DNA of 64,000 bases, taken from assembly GCA_963710315.1 (NCBI GenBank), contig CAVPZW010000009.1, forward strand, positions 434,001 to 498,000, read 5' to 3'. Every line of letters starts with the position of its first letter. Position 1 is the first letter of the stretch. The notes beneath the pieces are model-generated. The model ran no database searches. It saw only the letters and a list, made by a program, of their open reading frames with translations, and had not been told where the DNA came from. Positions 44,069 to 53,919 of this stretch are shown piece after piece. The DNA is from Palsa-360 sp963710315 (lineage in GTDB: Bacteria; Acidobacteriota; Terriglobia; Acidiferrales; UBA7541). Both the position numbers and the translations under genes were made by a program.

Positions 44069-46645
44069 TGCTGCTGATCTTGTGAGCCTGATGGTGTCTT
44101 GTCGGCGTCCTTCTTGCCTCCAAAGATACCAAAAATTCGTTTCAAGACGCCTTTTTTGTTCTCGTCGTCCGCCGGTTGATTTTCAGCGGATGCGGGCTGC
44201 GTCGGAAGCTGCATGGAGCGCCCGCACTGCCGGGCGCTGGCGGACCCGGCGTCGGCGCCTTTGGACTTGTCCCCGCCAAAAACATGCGATAGCCAGGAAC
44301 CCGGCGGCGTATCGCTGGCCATGTGCCCGCCATGCAAGGGGCAGAACTCAGTGGGTTCCGTGCCGTGGATATAGACTTCCTCGCGCGTGATCGGGCACTG
44401 CCGGAGTGGCCAGCTCCAACGTTTCCGGATCGATCGTGACTCTGCGTGACTCCTTCCGGCATTTCAAACGGCTGCACATCGCGATACGCAGGCAACGTCA
44501 CCGCGCGCTTCATGAATTCCGCCCAGATGGGCGCGGGAGCGTTCGCGCCGGAAAGGCCCAGGTCGCGGTTGTCGTCGAATCCCACCCAGACGATGGCCAG
44601 CAGATTCGAGGTGTAGCCGGCAAACCAGCCGTCGCGGGAAGTGCCGGTCTTGCCCGCCGCCGGCGCGGTGAATCCGCGCGCGCGAACGGTCGCGCCGGTG
44701 CCGTGGTTGATGACGTCCTCCAGCATGCTGGTCACCAGGTAAGTGACGCGCGGGTCCAGCGCCCGTCTGCGTGCGGATCGCATTTTGTTCGAGCGAGTTC
44801 GCCGTCGGAGTTCACCACGTTGCGGATGAACATCGGCTCGGCGCGCACGCCGTCATTGGCAAAAATCGTGTATCCCGCGGCGACTTCGAGCGGCGTCATT
44901 TCATAGGCGCCCAGCGCCACCGACGGCGTCGGCTGGATCGACGGATCGAGCCCGAATTGATGCGCCATGTCCGTGACGCGCGTGTAGCCCACCAGCTCGG
45001 CCACTTTCACCGTGGCGACATTCAGCGAATACGTCAGCGCTTCGCGGAGCGGTGACCTGTGCCGTGGAATTTTTCGCCGTAATTGTTGGGCGTGTATTCC
45101 TTGCCGTCAAAATCAAATGTCGTCGGCTCGTCCATGACCGTCGTTGCCGGAGTCACGATGGGTTTCACGCCGTCCACCGCGCCTTCAAATGCCGCGGCAT
45201 ACACAAACGGCTTGAACGCGGAGCCCGGCTGCCGCCGCGCAAGAACATGGTTGAGCTGGCTCTCGCCGTAATCGCGCCCGCCGATCAGCGCCTTGATTTC
45301 TCCGGTGTGCGGGTCCAGAACAACAATGGCCACCTGCGCCTGGGGCGCGGGCTGCCCTTCCTTGCGCCACCGCGCATAGCGCCGCGCAAGCTGGCTGTCA
45401 ATGTTCTTGACTCCGATGTCGATGGCCTCGCGAGGCCGCCCGCTGCAGTTCCGGATCGAGCGTGGTGTAGACGCGGAAACTCTGGGAGAGCAGATCCGCT
45501 TCGGAAAATCGGTCGAGCAGGTGGTCCTTCACCATGTCCACAAAATACGGCGCGGTGCTGCCTTCGAGCGCCGCCGCCCACGATCTGCAGCGGGAGTTTT
45601 CTTGGCGTCCTGCGCCTGCTCGGCGGTAATGGCTCTGTTTTCGGCCATCGCCAGCGAGCGCGCGGTCGCGCGCCTCGACCGCGCGCTCGGGCCGGCGCTC
45701 CGCGGTCGAATAGCGGTTCGGCGCGTGGATGATTCCCGCCAGAAACGCGGCTTCGGGCAGAGCTCACTTCGCGGAGGTCTTTGTTGAAGTAGGCCAGCGA
45801 AGCCTCGCCAAACCCGTGAATGGCGAAGCTGCCGCGATTTCCGAGATAAATTTCATTGGCATACAGCTCGAAAATCTGCTGCTTGGTGAAGCGGTGCTCG
45901 AGTTCCAGCGCCACCACGGTTTCGGCGACCTTGCGCCGCCAGGTGCGATCCGTGTTGAAAGAAGAAGCTGCGCGCCACCTGCATCGAGATCGTGCTGCCG
46001 CCCTGCACGCGCGCTCCATGCCGCAAATCGGCCCACGCCGCGCCCAGAATTCGGATCAGGATCAAATCCGGGATGCTCGAAGAAACGCCTGTCTTCCACC
46101 GAAAGCACGGCATCGCGCAACACTTTGGGAATGTCGTTGAAGCTGATGGCGCGGCGCTTCTCGCGCGAGCTGTCGAACAGAGCTGGTCAGAAGTTCCGGT
46201 TCGACCTCGGCGGAATCGAGGGATGCCCCGCTGTCCATGGAGCGGATTTTCTGAATGTCCGTTGCCGCTGAAATCCACGACCAGCCGGTTTTTCACTCCA
46301 AAATACGATTCGCTGGAAGGGCGGATTTCGATTTCATTGCCATGCAGAATGTAGCGGCCCGGCGTTCCCGGCAACATCCAGTTCGCTGTAACCCGCGCGC
46401 TGCAGGTGATTTGCCATGTCCGCGACGGTCAGGGCTTCGCCTGTGTAGATCCGCATGGGAGCGGCATAAATCCTGGCCGTTGTCTGTTGAATGTGGCCGG
46501 AAAGGCGCAGATCGATCATCCGGCCATAGGAAATCCAGTAATACGTCCCTATGCCGATTGCCACAAGGAGAAGAACAATTGCAGTTCCAAAGAAGAACAG
46601 GCCAAGCCGGGATCCCCACTTACCCCGGCCAATTCGAATACGCAA
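44065..46645 (-). pseudogene. mrcA: Class A penicillin-binding protein (PBP1A type), disrupted by about ten frameshifts
   Basis: Reading the minus strand from TTG at 46645 and switching frame repeatedly gives a PBP1A of about 860 residues. In order: membrane anchor (GLFFFGTAIVLLLVAI), glycosyltransferase motif LRDAVLSVEDRRFFEHPGFD, RVQGGSTISMQVARS, RRKVAETVVALELEHRFTKQQIFELYANE, then the transpeptidase Ser motif PGSAFKPFVYAA, and KTGT in AAGKTGTSRDGWFAGY, ending in a Ser/Lys-rich tail. In the frames I followed most closely (the glycosyltransferase half) there is no nonsense codon. Indels only, with motifs intact, point to sequence or assembly error, but decay cannot be excluded. It would polymerise and cross-link peptidoglycan. 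Confidence 0.85.
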
Positions 46646-46887
46646 AGTAATTCTCCGTTCCGCCGCAAGAAAAACCGCTCGTCGCCTTGTTTACGCCTTC
46701 ACGATCCCCACATACTTAGATGCGCGTTTCGGCTGAACTGGAACGAATGTAATCGCTGCAACGATCGATTTCGCAATCGCCAATCATTCAGGCGTTTCGC
46801 GGCCAGCAGAAAGTGCGCCCTACATTCACGATCGGTGCGGATCCAAATGCATGGCTGGCGCGTCCCTGTCATCCCCGCTTGCTATTG

Positions 46888-47355
46888 CTATAGGAAGGCG
46901 GCGTTGTTAGCGACCGGGTGGAAATTCAGCGTCCACTGATACACTTTAAGGTCAATCGTCACGGAATAATCGACGTTGATGTGAACGTTTCCCCCTGTTC
47001 CCGTCACCTTGATATCTTCTGCTTCGACCGGTAATTCTTCTTTCTGCGCCTCTTCCAATACAGCTTTCTGGATCTGGTCGGCTGATCGATGATTGACGCT
47101 TGCGAACCGCGCAATTTGGTCCAGACTGTCCTGAAACTGGTATTCGTTGATTAATACCGGAACCGTTACCGCCATCACATAAACAAAAGCCACCAGAATC
47201 ATGGTCCAAATAATCGCTTTCAAGTGCACCGCGCCCTTTTGGCCATCGCGCTTGGATGCCGCGGCCTGAAAGGGAACCGCGCGAGAATCATTTCGTTTGC
47301 TCGCCGGGCGAGGAGCACCCGCTTCAGGCAAGATCGGGCGTGGGCAGAGTTCCAT
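46888..47355 (-). CDS. Single-pass membrane protein of unknown function
   Basis: A frame of 155 codons. The first 42 residues are basic and unlikely to be needed; a GTG at 47229 (VHLKAIIWTM), preceded by AAAAGGG, gives a protein of about 113 residues. Either way there is one hydrophobic helix (ILVAFVYVMAVTVPVLI) and an extracytoplasmic domain with NEYQFQDSLDQIARFASVN and a beta-rich end. The layout resembles DUF4845-type or minor pilin-like proteins, but I cannot assign a family firmly. It lies between proS and the penicillin-binding protein. Confidence 0.65.
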   Translation of the reverse strand: MELCPRPILPEAGAPRPASKRNDSRAVPFQAAASKRDGQKGAVHLKAIIWTMILVAFVYVMAVTVPVLINEYQFQDSLDQIARFASVNHRSADQIQKAVLEEAQKEELPVEAEDIKVTGTGGNVHINVDYSVTIDLKVYQWTLNFHPVANNAAFL

Positions 47356-47483
47356 AAGTTAAAATGCTAGCATCGGGCCACAGGAGTGTCGAGAGAGAGT
47401 GCGCGCGCGGTTTCGGCGCAGTTACTTTCCGCAACCGACTGAAGACAGGCACCTTATGAGGTAAATGGAACTTCGGGAAGGCC

Positions 47484-48923
47484 CTAGTAGGCTTTCCCGA
47501 AGATGGCCACTTCATTTGACGGTTTTCCGCAGAAGATGCATGCGCCTGTTCCGCCGGGCTGCTCCATGGGAATGCAGCGCAGCGTGGCCTTGGTCGTTTC
47601 CTTAATTTGCTCTTCGCACTTGGCGTCGCCGCACCAGCGGGAACGCGCAAATCCCTGCTCGACCGCCACGCCGAATTCCTGGAGACTCTTAGGCTCGAAT
47701 GTGTGCATGTTGCGGAATGCCAGCGCGCGATCGAAGAGCGCCTTCTGAATCGCAGCAAGCAATTGTTCCACGGATTCCGCAATGCCCTCCTGCGATACAA
47801 AGCTCTTCCCTTCCTTGCCGGGCTTGTCGCGCCGCGCCAGCACCACGCTGCCTTTGGCCACATCCTTGGGCCCAATTTCCATGCGCAGCGGCACGCCGCG
47901 CATTTCCCAGTCATTGAACTTGAAGCCGGGGCTTTGCCCCTCGCGCTCGTCCAGCTTCACGCGTATGTTGGCCTTCATCAGTTGCTCGCGGATTTTCCTG
48001 GCGGCCTCCAACACCTGGGCCTTCTCTTCGTCCGTCTTGTAGATCGGCACGATCACCACCTGATGCGGCGCCAGCCTCGGCGGCAGAATCAGGCCCTGAT
48101 CGTCGCCATGCACCATGATGATGGCGCCGATAAATCGCGTGGAAAGGCCCCACGAAGTGGTCCAGCAGTGCTGCAGCGCGCCGGCCTGGTCGAGGTATTT
48201 GATCTCGAACGCCTTCGCGAAATTCTGTCCCAGGTTGTGTGAGGTGCCGGCCTGCAACGCCTTGCAGTCACCCATCATGGCTTCGATCGAATAGGTGGCG
48301 TCTGCGCCAGCGAATCGCTCGGACTGCGATTTTCTGCCCGGGATGACCGGGATGGCCGCTTCGTTCACGGCGAAGTCGGTATAGGTGTCGAGCATCAGGC
48401 GCGTCTCTGCTTCGGCTTCGTCATAAGTCGCGTGCGCCGTGTGCCCTTCCTGCCAGAAAAATTCCAGCGTGCGCAGAAATAATTTTGTGCGCAGCTCCCA
48501 GCGCACCACGCTGTTCCACTGGTTGATCAGCAGCGGCAAATCGCGGTAGGACTGAATCCACTTCGAGTAAGCCCATCCGATAATCGTTTCGGAGGTGGGA
48601 CGAATCACCAACGGCTCTTCCAGCTTTTCGCCGCCGCCATGCGTGACCACCGCCAGCTCCGGCGAAAACCCGGCCACATGCGACTGCTCCTTGCTGATAA
48701 AACTCTGCGGAATCAGTAGCGGAAACGCGGCGTTCACATGCCCCGTAGCCTTGAAGCGCCGGTCCAACTGCGCGGTAATGTTTTCCCACAGCGCCCAGCC
48801 GTACGGCCGCACAATCATGCAGCCGCGCACCGGCGCGTAATCCGCAAGCTCCGCCCGCAACACCAGCTGGTTATACCATTCCGAAAAATCTTCAGAGCGC
48901 GAAGGAAGCTTCATATCCGACAT
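47484..48923 (-). CDS. proS: Prolyl-tRNA synthetase (short, archaeal/eukaryal type)
   Basis: A 479-residue class II synthetase. Motifs are GCMIVRPYGWALWENI (motif 1 region), RPTSETIIGWAYSKWI (motif 2 region; VIRPTSE), the Arg-containing RTLEFFWQEGHTAHATYDEAE, and GTSHNLGQNFAKAFEI. A C-terminal zinc-type region holds CGDAKCEEQ and CIFCGK. It lacks the editing insertion of the ordinary bacterial enzyme, so this is the ProS type 3 class also present in some bacteria. It charges tRNA-Pro. Start MSDMKLPSRSEDF fits the family. Confidence 0.95.
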   Translation of the reverse strand: MSDMKLPSRSEDFSEWYNQLVLRAELADYAPVRGCMIVRPYGWALWENITAQLDRRFKATGHVNAAFPLLIPQSFISKEQSHVAGFSPELAVVTHGGGEKLEEPLVIRPTSETIIGWAYSKWIQSYRDLPLLINQWNSVVRWELRTKLFLRTLEFFWQEGHTAHATYDEAEAETRLMLDTYTDFAVNEAAIPVIPGRKSQSERFAGADATYSIEAMMGDCKALQAGTSHNLGQNFAKAFEIKYLDQAGALQHCWTTSWGLSTRFIGAIIMVHGDDQGLILPPRLAPHQVVIVPIYKTDEEKAQVLEAARKIREQLMKANIRVKLDEREGQSPGFKFNDWEMRGVPLRMEIGPKDVAKGSVVLARRDKPGKEGKSFVSQEGIAESVEQLLAAIQKALFDRALAFRNMHTFEPKSLQEFGVAVEQGFARSRWCGDAKCEEQIKETTKATLRCIPMEQPGGTGACIFCGKPSNEVAIFGKAY

Positions 48924-49153
48924 GCGTGGTGTTCCTCATTTCGGCGGGCTTGCTTTATGAAAAACCCGCATCTGCTATTGCCCAATTTTGCCCAATTTTT
49001 CCTGGTCGAGACCGCAGTCCGCACCCGTGTGCTGCGGTGCCAAACGTGGCAAGAATCAAGAAAAGGAAGCGTAGCCGAGGGTGCCAGAGGTGTCAACCAA
49101 CTCCGGGAAAAGGTAGTGTCTTAATTTGGTTTAGGTTGCTAGTATTGTTGCTT

Positions 49154-49927
49154 CTAATTAGCCTCATTGCCAGAAAGGGTCACATTGAAGTTCCACGCCG
49201 GAGTCAACTTGCCGTCTTTGTCGGGGGCATAGCTGGGCATGTTCGGAATGTCCCTCAAGAAAAATCTGAACGAACTAGTATGCCTTTCTTCGCTAGTTCT
49301 GTAGGCAAAACAACCGTCTATCACCAAACTTTTTCTCTTGCTCAGGATTTCGCTGACAAGTTGCCTATTTTCAGTAGAATTGGGTATATCAAGAGGCAAC
49401 CAGAAGTTTACGCCTACTGGCGGATAGAGAACCATCCCATCATGCAGCGGTGGTTCAAGGCCGTCACAAGTAGCATTCCTCTCCATTTTGTTAGCGTTCG
49501 GATCACTTATAGGTTGCATGTATGGAACTCCAATCGGTGCGGTTTTCCATACGACGCCGAGCGCTGGTTCTTTACCAGGATTAACGATTCGAATTTGATA
49601 TTTTACGGGCAATCCAGCTTCCAAAGGGCTTTCGAGAGCCATGTTGACTGGAGCAATCCAAGCGCGTGCTTCAGCAATACGTGCTTTGTGGGCTTCCGTA
49701 AGTTGCCCCTGAAAAATCCATGCCGATCCGAGAGCGGCTGCCGCAACCAAGAGAGTAAGCACGACTATGGCAACATCAGTCCACTTAGGCTTTTCCCTAT
49801 GCATATGGAAACCTCGGAACCATCGGACGACGCATCGGGGCAACTCGGGTTGTTCTGGAAAATCGTTTTTGTCTTCTCGCTCATTTGTTGGGTGGGGGGT
49901 GGCCTTACGATCTGGCGGGGTGCTCAT
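49154..49927 (-). CDS. Small membrane-anchored protein of unknown function
   Basis: A 257-residue protein from the Met before STPPDRK, preceded by AGAGAGGA. It has one membrane helix at about 53-75 (VAIVVLTLLVAAAALGSAWIF), a short helix QGQLTEAHKARIAEARAWI, then a beta-rich extracellular domain of about 160 residues with three Cys. This anchor-plus-beta-domain form recurs in uncharacterised environmental proteins. The stretch 49.0-50.6 kb reads less GC-rich than the flanking genes. A longer plus-strand frame over the same bases is rejected as an antisense shadow. Confidence 0.72.
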   Translation of the reverse strand: MSTPPDRKATPHPTNEREDKNDFPEQPELPRCVVRWFRGFHMHREKPKWTDVAIVVLTLLVAAAALGSAWIFQGQLTEAHKARIAEARAWIAPVNMALESPLEAGLPVKYQIRIVNPGKEPALGVVWKTAPIGVPYMQPISDPNANKMERNATCDGLEPPLHDGMVLYPPVGVNFWLPLDIPNSTENRQLVSEILSKRKSLVIDGCFAYRTSEERHTSSFRFFLRDIPNMPSYAPDKDGKLTPAWNFNVTLSGNEAN

Positions 49928-50057
49928 ATTGCTGATTATTTCCTCTCTGGTGGGACGGGTAGCCCGCCCCTTTGCATTCCACGGAATCGTCTCCGATCCA
50001 CGCTTTAATACTATTATCAGACGTCCATTAGCGCTTAGTATTCTGAACTTGGGTGCC

Positions 50058-50196
50058 CCGTCCTTGACGCTCTTCAAGGGCCGGGCTTTTGCTTCAATTT
50101 GCCACAAGTAGAGGGACGGCGAAAAAGCCCCGCCCTATCCGCCGCGGCGGACGTGGGACGGGCCATCCAAAGTTCAGTTACAAAGGCCGGGGCACC
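50058..50196 (+). repeat. Direct repeat, copy 1 (about 140 bp)
   Basis: This segment starts CCGTCCTTGACG and runs through a CCGCCGCGGCGG core to a GC-rich end. It recurs at 50694-50834 at roughly 85-90% identity by eye, in the same orientation. The two copies bracket the 121-residue gene. Confidence 0.8.
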
Positions 50197-50236
50197 CGCC
50201 CATGGGATATACTGAGCCTAACGACCGAGAGGGACA

Positions 50237-50602
50237 ATGAGCCAAGATCGCTATTCGCGGAATGAGGTAATTCTGACAATAGCTTGGGCCATCATTGTCT
50301 GTTTGTTTCTTGCCGGGATAACTGACATATGGCACAGCAAGATACGATATTCCATCCAATATGGGGTGGACTACAACCAAGTAACCAAGGAAGAAAAACC
50401 TCACGATTGCGATTGGTTCAAGGTTCCCATTGGCAACAAGGGCTGCCACTACGACATTCAAGTGAGCACGCTACTCACACGGGTAGACGACTCCGACCCG
50501 AAAATCAAATACGTCTCTATCGATGCAGGGAAAACTTGGTCCGTGGATGATGCGGTTCCCCCCACAAACGCACAGGTGAATATTTCTTGGAAGAAAAAAT
50601 GA
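50237..50602 (+). CDS. Small membrane protein between direct repeats
   Basis: A 121-residue protein with a membrane helix at about residues 10-30 (VILTIAWAIIVCLFLAGI) and a short extracytoplasmic domain containing two Cys (HDCDW, NKGCHYD), ending in basic residues. The start is supported by GAGAGGG six to ten bases upstream. It lies between two direct repeats and after another anchored protein of different strand. No family is recognised. The arrangement suggests an inserted or exchangeable cassette. Confidence 0.7.
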   Translation: MSQDRYSRNEVILTIAWAIIVCLFLAGITDIWHSKIRYSIQYGVDYNQVTKEEKPHDCDWFKVPIGNKGCHYDIQVSTLLTRVDDSDPKIKYVSIDAGKTWSVDDAVPPTNAQVNISWKKK

Positions 50603-50693
50603 AGACTAGAGTTTCGAATGTGATTCACAAGGAGCTAATCATTCGCGCCAGATCAGGCGTCCGCCTGTCTTCACCAGCCGCTGGACGGGTGGG

Positions 50694-50834
50694 CCGTCCT
50701 TGACGCCCTTCAAGGGCGGGGCTTTTTCTTCAACTTGCCACGAGTAGAGGGACTAACGAAAAAGCTCCGCCCTAGCCGCCGCGGCGGACGCAGGACGGGG
50801 CACCCAAAGTTCAATTACAAAGCCCGGGCCGCCC
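50694..50834 (+). repeat. Direct repeat, copy 2 (about 140 bp)
   Basis: Second copy of the element at 50058-50196, same orientation, with scattered substitutions. It occupies most of the gap between the 121-residue gene and the metallo-beta-lactamase-fold gene. Confidence 0.8.
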
Positions 50835-50857
50835 CCCGCAGCTTTTAGGAAATTCTT

Positions 50858-52501
50858 CTATTGAGCGTTACCGATAAGCTTGATGAACTCGTCGTTTGAC
50901 CCGACCCTCTGCCCCACGATCGAGACATGCTGTTCAACATCGAACCCCAGCTTCTTCATATTTAGGTTCAACGTTCGCATGCCGGCGGTTGGAGGAGCTG
51001 GTTTTGCGCCCGGTTCAGGCGGCACATAGAGATCCGCGTTGATCAGGATCTTCTCTTTCGGGAGATAAGCCATCAACATGTCAGCAGAGTGATTCCCTCT
51101 GGCGAGCGATGGACCGGGAATCTTGAGGTAACTCTCTCCCACTTCGTACGCCATGTCCTGCACATGCCAGATCTGTAGCTGGCGCTCGTCATCGCTGACC
51201 ACGTATTTTCCCATCATCGTTGTGCCGCCCACCGTCTCAATCGGAGGAGGCCGCCGGCTGATCATGTACATCGGGTTATAGGTTGTCATGCGATCCGGGT
51301 CCACCGTTCTAGGAAACGGACTGAACAGGATATCCACATAATATTCTCTGTTCGACTGGTGGGTTACGACCGTGGTTCCCTGCGAGAAATACGTGCGCAG
51401 ACCGCCGGCATAGGCCATGTGGTGATTTGTATTGACCACGTACCGAATCATTTTTCCTGGAACGAGTTTATGAACTTCGTCTATCACCGCCAGCGACCGC
51501 GCCTCGTTCTGCGGCGCTTCGACCACCGCAACGAAGTCCTTGAACTCGACAAGCACGCTGTTCATGGGCCCGCCGCCCAGCAACCAGACATGATCCGCAA
51601 GCTTCGTCGTCTCCACCTTCACGGGATCGAGTTTTGCCGTGCGCACCGCTTCAGGAACCGCAATCTTGTTCACCGCGACATTGGGCTGAACATCCTTTAT
51701 CCAGACCTGAAAATAATTTTCCGCGGTGTTGATCCTGGGATCGCCCTGATGGACATGGATCAACCCGGGAAACATCACGCCGTTGTAATCCTTGTATTGT
51801 GTGTAGCGCATTTCATAGGGCATGTCGCCATAGACAGGGTTGGCAATCCACGTGCCCGTGAATTCGACAAGATTCTTATCGTTGATCGTGCCGTTGACTC
51901 TGTACTTTCCATAGTGGAAGGAGACGATCGTCACCCACTGGCCAAACATCGAAAGACCGAAGTCCGAGGGCCCCACGATGGGTTGCCGGATGGCAGTCGC
52001 GTCCGTGGCGGCCAACGCCGCCTTTATAAAACCATGTGGAGTGAGCACCATCTCGAGTTGCCGCAGATCGCCGTAGGGCATGCCATCGAGATACAGGCGC
52101 GTGAAAGGCACGGGCGTATCACCCTTCATGTCCCAGGCGAAATTGCCGCTCAGGATGTTTGTGACGTGCTCCTCCGGCACTGGCGGATAGCCGTTCGTAG
52201 GGTAGCTTCCCTGCTTTTGGTTATAGTCCAGGCGCATATACTTGGCGTCGAAGTCGATGGTGCGCGTGTACTCGGAAACATCAAAATGCGGCCAGTCCGT
52301 GGTCAAGTCGTACTGCTCGCCAACTTTGGATAAAAAACCTTCGGCGGTAAATTGAATCGATTTCAAGTTCGTGGTGCCCATGGCCTTTGCAGCAGCCTCC
52401 AAGGCCTTCCGGGCATCCACAGCCTGTGCGGATGTCGTTTTGGCGCCCAGTGTAATGAGCGCAACAAAAAGAACCGCAAGAAACCAAAGGTTTCGCTTCA
52501 T
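50858..52501 (-). CDS. Exported metallo-beta-lactamase-fold protein with altered metal site
   Basis: A 547-residue exported protein from MKRNLWF: signal peptide to about residue 25, an N-terminal domain of about 270 residues without recognised family, then a metallo-beta-lactamase fold from about 295. The metal motif is altered: where active enzymes have THxHxDH, this reads TNHHMAY (residues 358-364), so three of four residues differ. The later His (GNHSADM) and Asp (NADLYVPP) are kept. Members of this family can be cyclases or hydrolases; this copy may be non-catalytic or use another metal. Neighbours include cupredoxin and multicopper oxidase genes. Confidence 0.82.
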   Translation of the reverse strand: MKRNLWFLAVLFVALITLGAKTTSAQAVDARKALEAAAKAMGTTNLKSIQFTAEGFLSKVGEQYDLTTDWPHFDVSEYTRTIDFDAKYMRLDYNQKQGSYPTNGYPPVPEEHVTNILSGNFAWDMKGDTPVPFTRLYLDGMPYGDLRQLEMVLTPHGFIKAALAATDATAIRQPIVGPSDFGLSMFGQWVTIVSFHYGKYRVNGTINDKNLVEFTGTWIANPVYGDMPYEMRYTQYKDYNGVMFPGLIHVHQGDPRINTAENYFQVWIKDVQPNVAVNKIAVPEAVRTAKLDPVKVETTKLADHVWLLGGGPMNSVLVEFKDFVAVVEAPQNEARSLAVIDEVHKLVPGKMIRYVVNTNHHMAYAGGLRTYFSQGTTVVTHQSNREYYVDILFSPFPRTVDPDRMTTYNPMYMISRRPPPIETVGGTTMMGKYVVSDDERQLQIWHVQDMAYEVGESYLKIPGPSLARGNHSADMLMAYLPKEKILINADLYVPPEPGAKPAPPTAGMRTLNLNMKKLGFDVEQHVSIVGQRVGSNDEFIKLIGNAQ

Positions 52502-52678
52502 TTGCCTCTCCTCATGGGGAGTAGAAAATCGATTTGCGTGCAAGCCGGATCTGCTGGCCGGATTGTATGGGGCCACAGGATTGTTCTCCAAGCGAATTTA
52601 TTGTTGCGCTGCCCGTGAATCGATGCTCAGGGCGGTGTCCCAATCAAAGCGAATGATTCATCATCCGCCCGGCGTGCC

Positions 52679-52744
52679 AAGCCCTGATAAACGGTGTCAG
52701 CTCAACCGCCTCCCGCATTCCGAGAAGGCGATCCCGAAAAAGCG
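52679..52744. repeat. Dispersed intergenic motif, copy B (partial, inverted pair)
   Basis: One arm at 52679-52692 (AAGCCCTGATAAACGG) and an opposite-facing partial arm at 52710-52735 (beginning TCCCGCATTCCGAGAA) match the element found at 53838-53919, 57461-57496 and 58247-58280. It lies upstream of the metallo-beta-lactamase-fold gene. Confidence 0.55.
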
Positions 52745-52787
52745 TAGTTGACTCGATTCGTGACCTTACCGAGCAGGCGGACGACGA

Positions 52788-53249
52788 TCAGTTTTTCGGC
52801 GCGCCGCGGATGCCTGCGGGCGCATTCGGATCGGGCCTGAGATCGGCCGGGAACAGATCGAACAGCGCGTTCATGGCAGTCACGGCCTTGGCGTGCTCGG
52901 CCATCAGCTTATCGGCATCGGGCGTGGTGGAGCTCATGTCCGATACGTTCTGATAGGCCGCGATGGCTGCCTTCAGCCTTGTTTCCACTTTGGCCTTGAA
53001 AGCGGCGGGCTCGTCCTTGACGGCTGTGCGCACGGCTTCGGCGGATTCCGTGTACTCCTTGAACTCGCGCGGTACGCGCGCAAAGTTCTTGGCGTTGATT
53101 TGCCTCTTGAAGTCATTGGACACCTGCATCAGAAGCCTGAGTCCAGTCTTTACATCATCGGGTGATTTCAGCTGAGCCGCCACGGTGGATGCCATAAGCA
53201 GCACAACTCCGATGGTCATGAGAACGGCCGCAAATTTTACAGATTTCAT
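52788..53249 (-). CDS. Exported helical protein, cytochrome c'-like but no haem motif
   Basis: A 153-residue exported protein with signal peptide MKSVKFAAVLMTIGVVLLMAS and then about 120 residues of predicted helix resembling the four-helix cytochrome c'/b562 fold in length and helix spacing. There is no CxxCH, so covalent haem is excluded. The ribosome site AAGGAG lies eight bases before the start, which makes this Met preferable to one ten codons upstream. The gene precedes the cupredoxin lipoprotein on the same strand. Function unknown. Confidence 0.72.
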   Translation of the reverse strand: MKSVKFAAVLMTIGVVLLMASTVAAQLKSPDDVKTGLRLLMQVSNDFKRQINAKNFARVPREFKEYTESAEAVRTAVKDEPAAFKAKVETRLKAAIAAYQNVSDMSSTTPDADKLMAEHAKAVTAMNALFDLFPADLRPDPNAPAGIRGAPKN

Positions 53250-53279
53250 ATTTTTTCTCCTTATTGGTTTGTGAAACAC

Positions 53280-53762
53280 TTATTTCGTGACATGCAAAAT
53301 CCCGCGCATGTCCTCCGGATGCGTCGAGCACAAGAACGGATAGTCGCCGGGCGAAGGCGCGGTAAACTGTACCTTCACTGTCTCGCCCTTGTCGCACAAC
53401 GGGGTCACGGCGATGACACGCGGATCGTCTTTCGAAAACACGCCGTCGCTCGCCGATAAATCCTTGCTTAGCGACTCAAGTTGATTCGCGCGCGTCAGCA
53501 GCCAATCATGGCGCACGGTTATGAGGCGGCCCGCGTGATGGAACGTCAGGCGAACCAGAGCGCCTGCCGGACAGGTCAGCGTATCGGGCCGGAATGCGAT
53601 GAAGTCACCGTCCGTTTCAACGAAAAGATCGACAATCTGCGGTTCAGTCTTCGGCTTGCGGCCACATCCCAATGGGATCAGTAAAGGCGCAAGCATTACG
53701 TAAAGCAAGCGCCGTCGCGCAACAGACGCACCACTGCGAATGGGACCTCCTTGGAATGGCAT
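53280..53762 (-). CDS. Cupredoxin-domain lipoprotein
   Basis: A protein of about 160 residues. Residues near 20-36 form a lipoprotein signal with lipobox LIPLGC. The cupredoxin domain has a ligand His in VRHDW and the C-terminal loop FLCSTHPEDMRG (Cys, His, Met), giving a full type 1 copper set. It should be a periplasmic or membrane-bound blue copper protein, for example an electron donor. It starts upstream of the helical-protein gene on the same strand and 3 kb from the multicopper oxidase. Confidence 0.83.
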   Translation of the reverse strand: MPFQGGPIRSGASVARRRLLYVMLAPLLIPLGCGRKPKTEPQIVDLFVETDGDFIAFRPDTLTCPAGALVRLTFHHAGRLITVRHDWLLTRANQLESLSKDLSASDGVFSKDDPRVIAVTPLCDKGETVKVQFTAPSPGDYPFLCSTHPEDMRGILHVTK

Positions 53763-53837
53763 CGCCGGGATGTTACTGCGAATAGAAGACGGATACAACT
53801 GCGGGAAAGCTGGGCAGCAAGAAGCGATTTACCTGTC

Positions 53838-53919
53838 CCAAGTCTTGATAAACGGCCTTATCGTCATCTGGAAATTTTGAAATTCCCATATTCCGAGAAA
53901 ACGACTTCTCGGGGCTTGG
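53838..53919. repeat. Dispersed intergenic motif, copy A (82-bp imperfect inverted repeat)
   Basis: The whole span is symmetric about 53878-53879: CCAAG at the left end pairs with CTTGG at the right, and the centre is GGAAATTTTGAAATTCC. Each arm contains the motif GAKAA, six bases, TTMTC (GATAA at 53847-53851 with TTATC; GAGAA at 53895-53899 with TTCTC). Copy C at 57461 matches each arm closely. Confidence 0.7.

Noticed and set aside
48926..50008. Plus-strand frame of 360 codons opposite the anchored protein gene
   Set aside because: Its composition is not protein-like, it starts inside the proS leader, and the minus-strand frame has a ribosome site, a membrane helix and a coherent domain.
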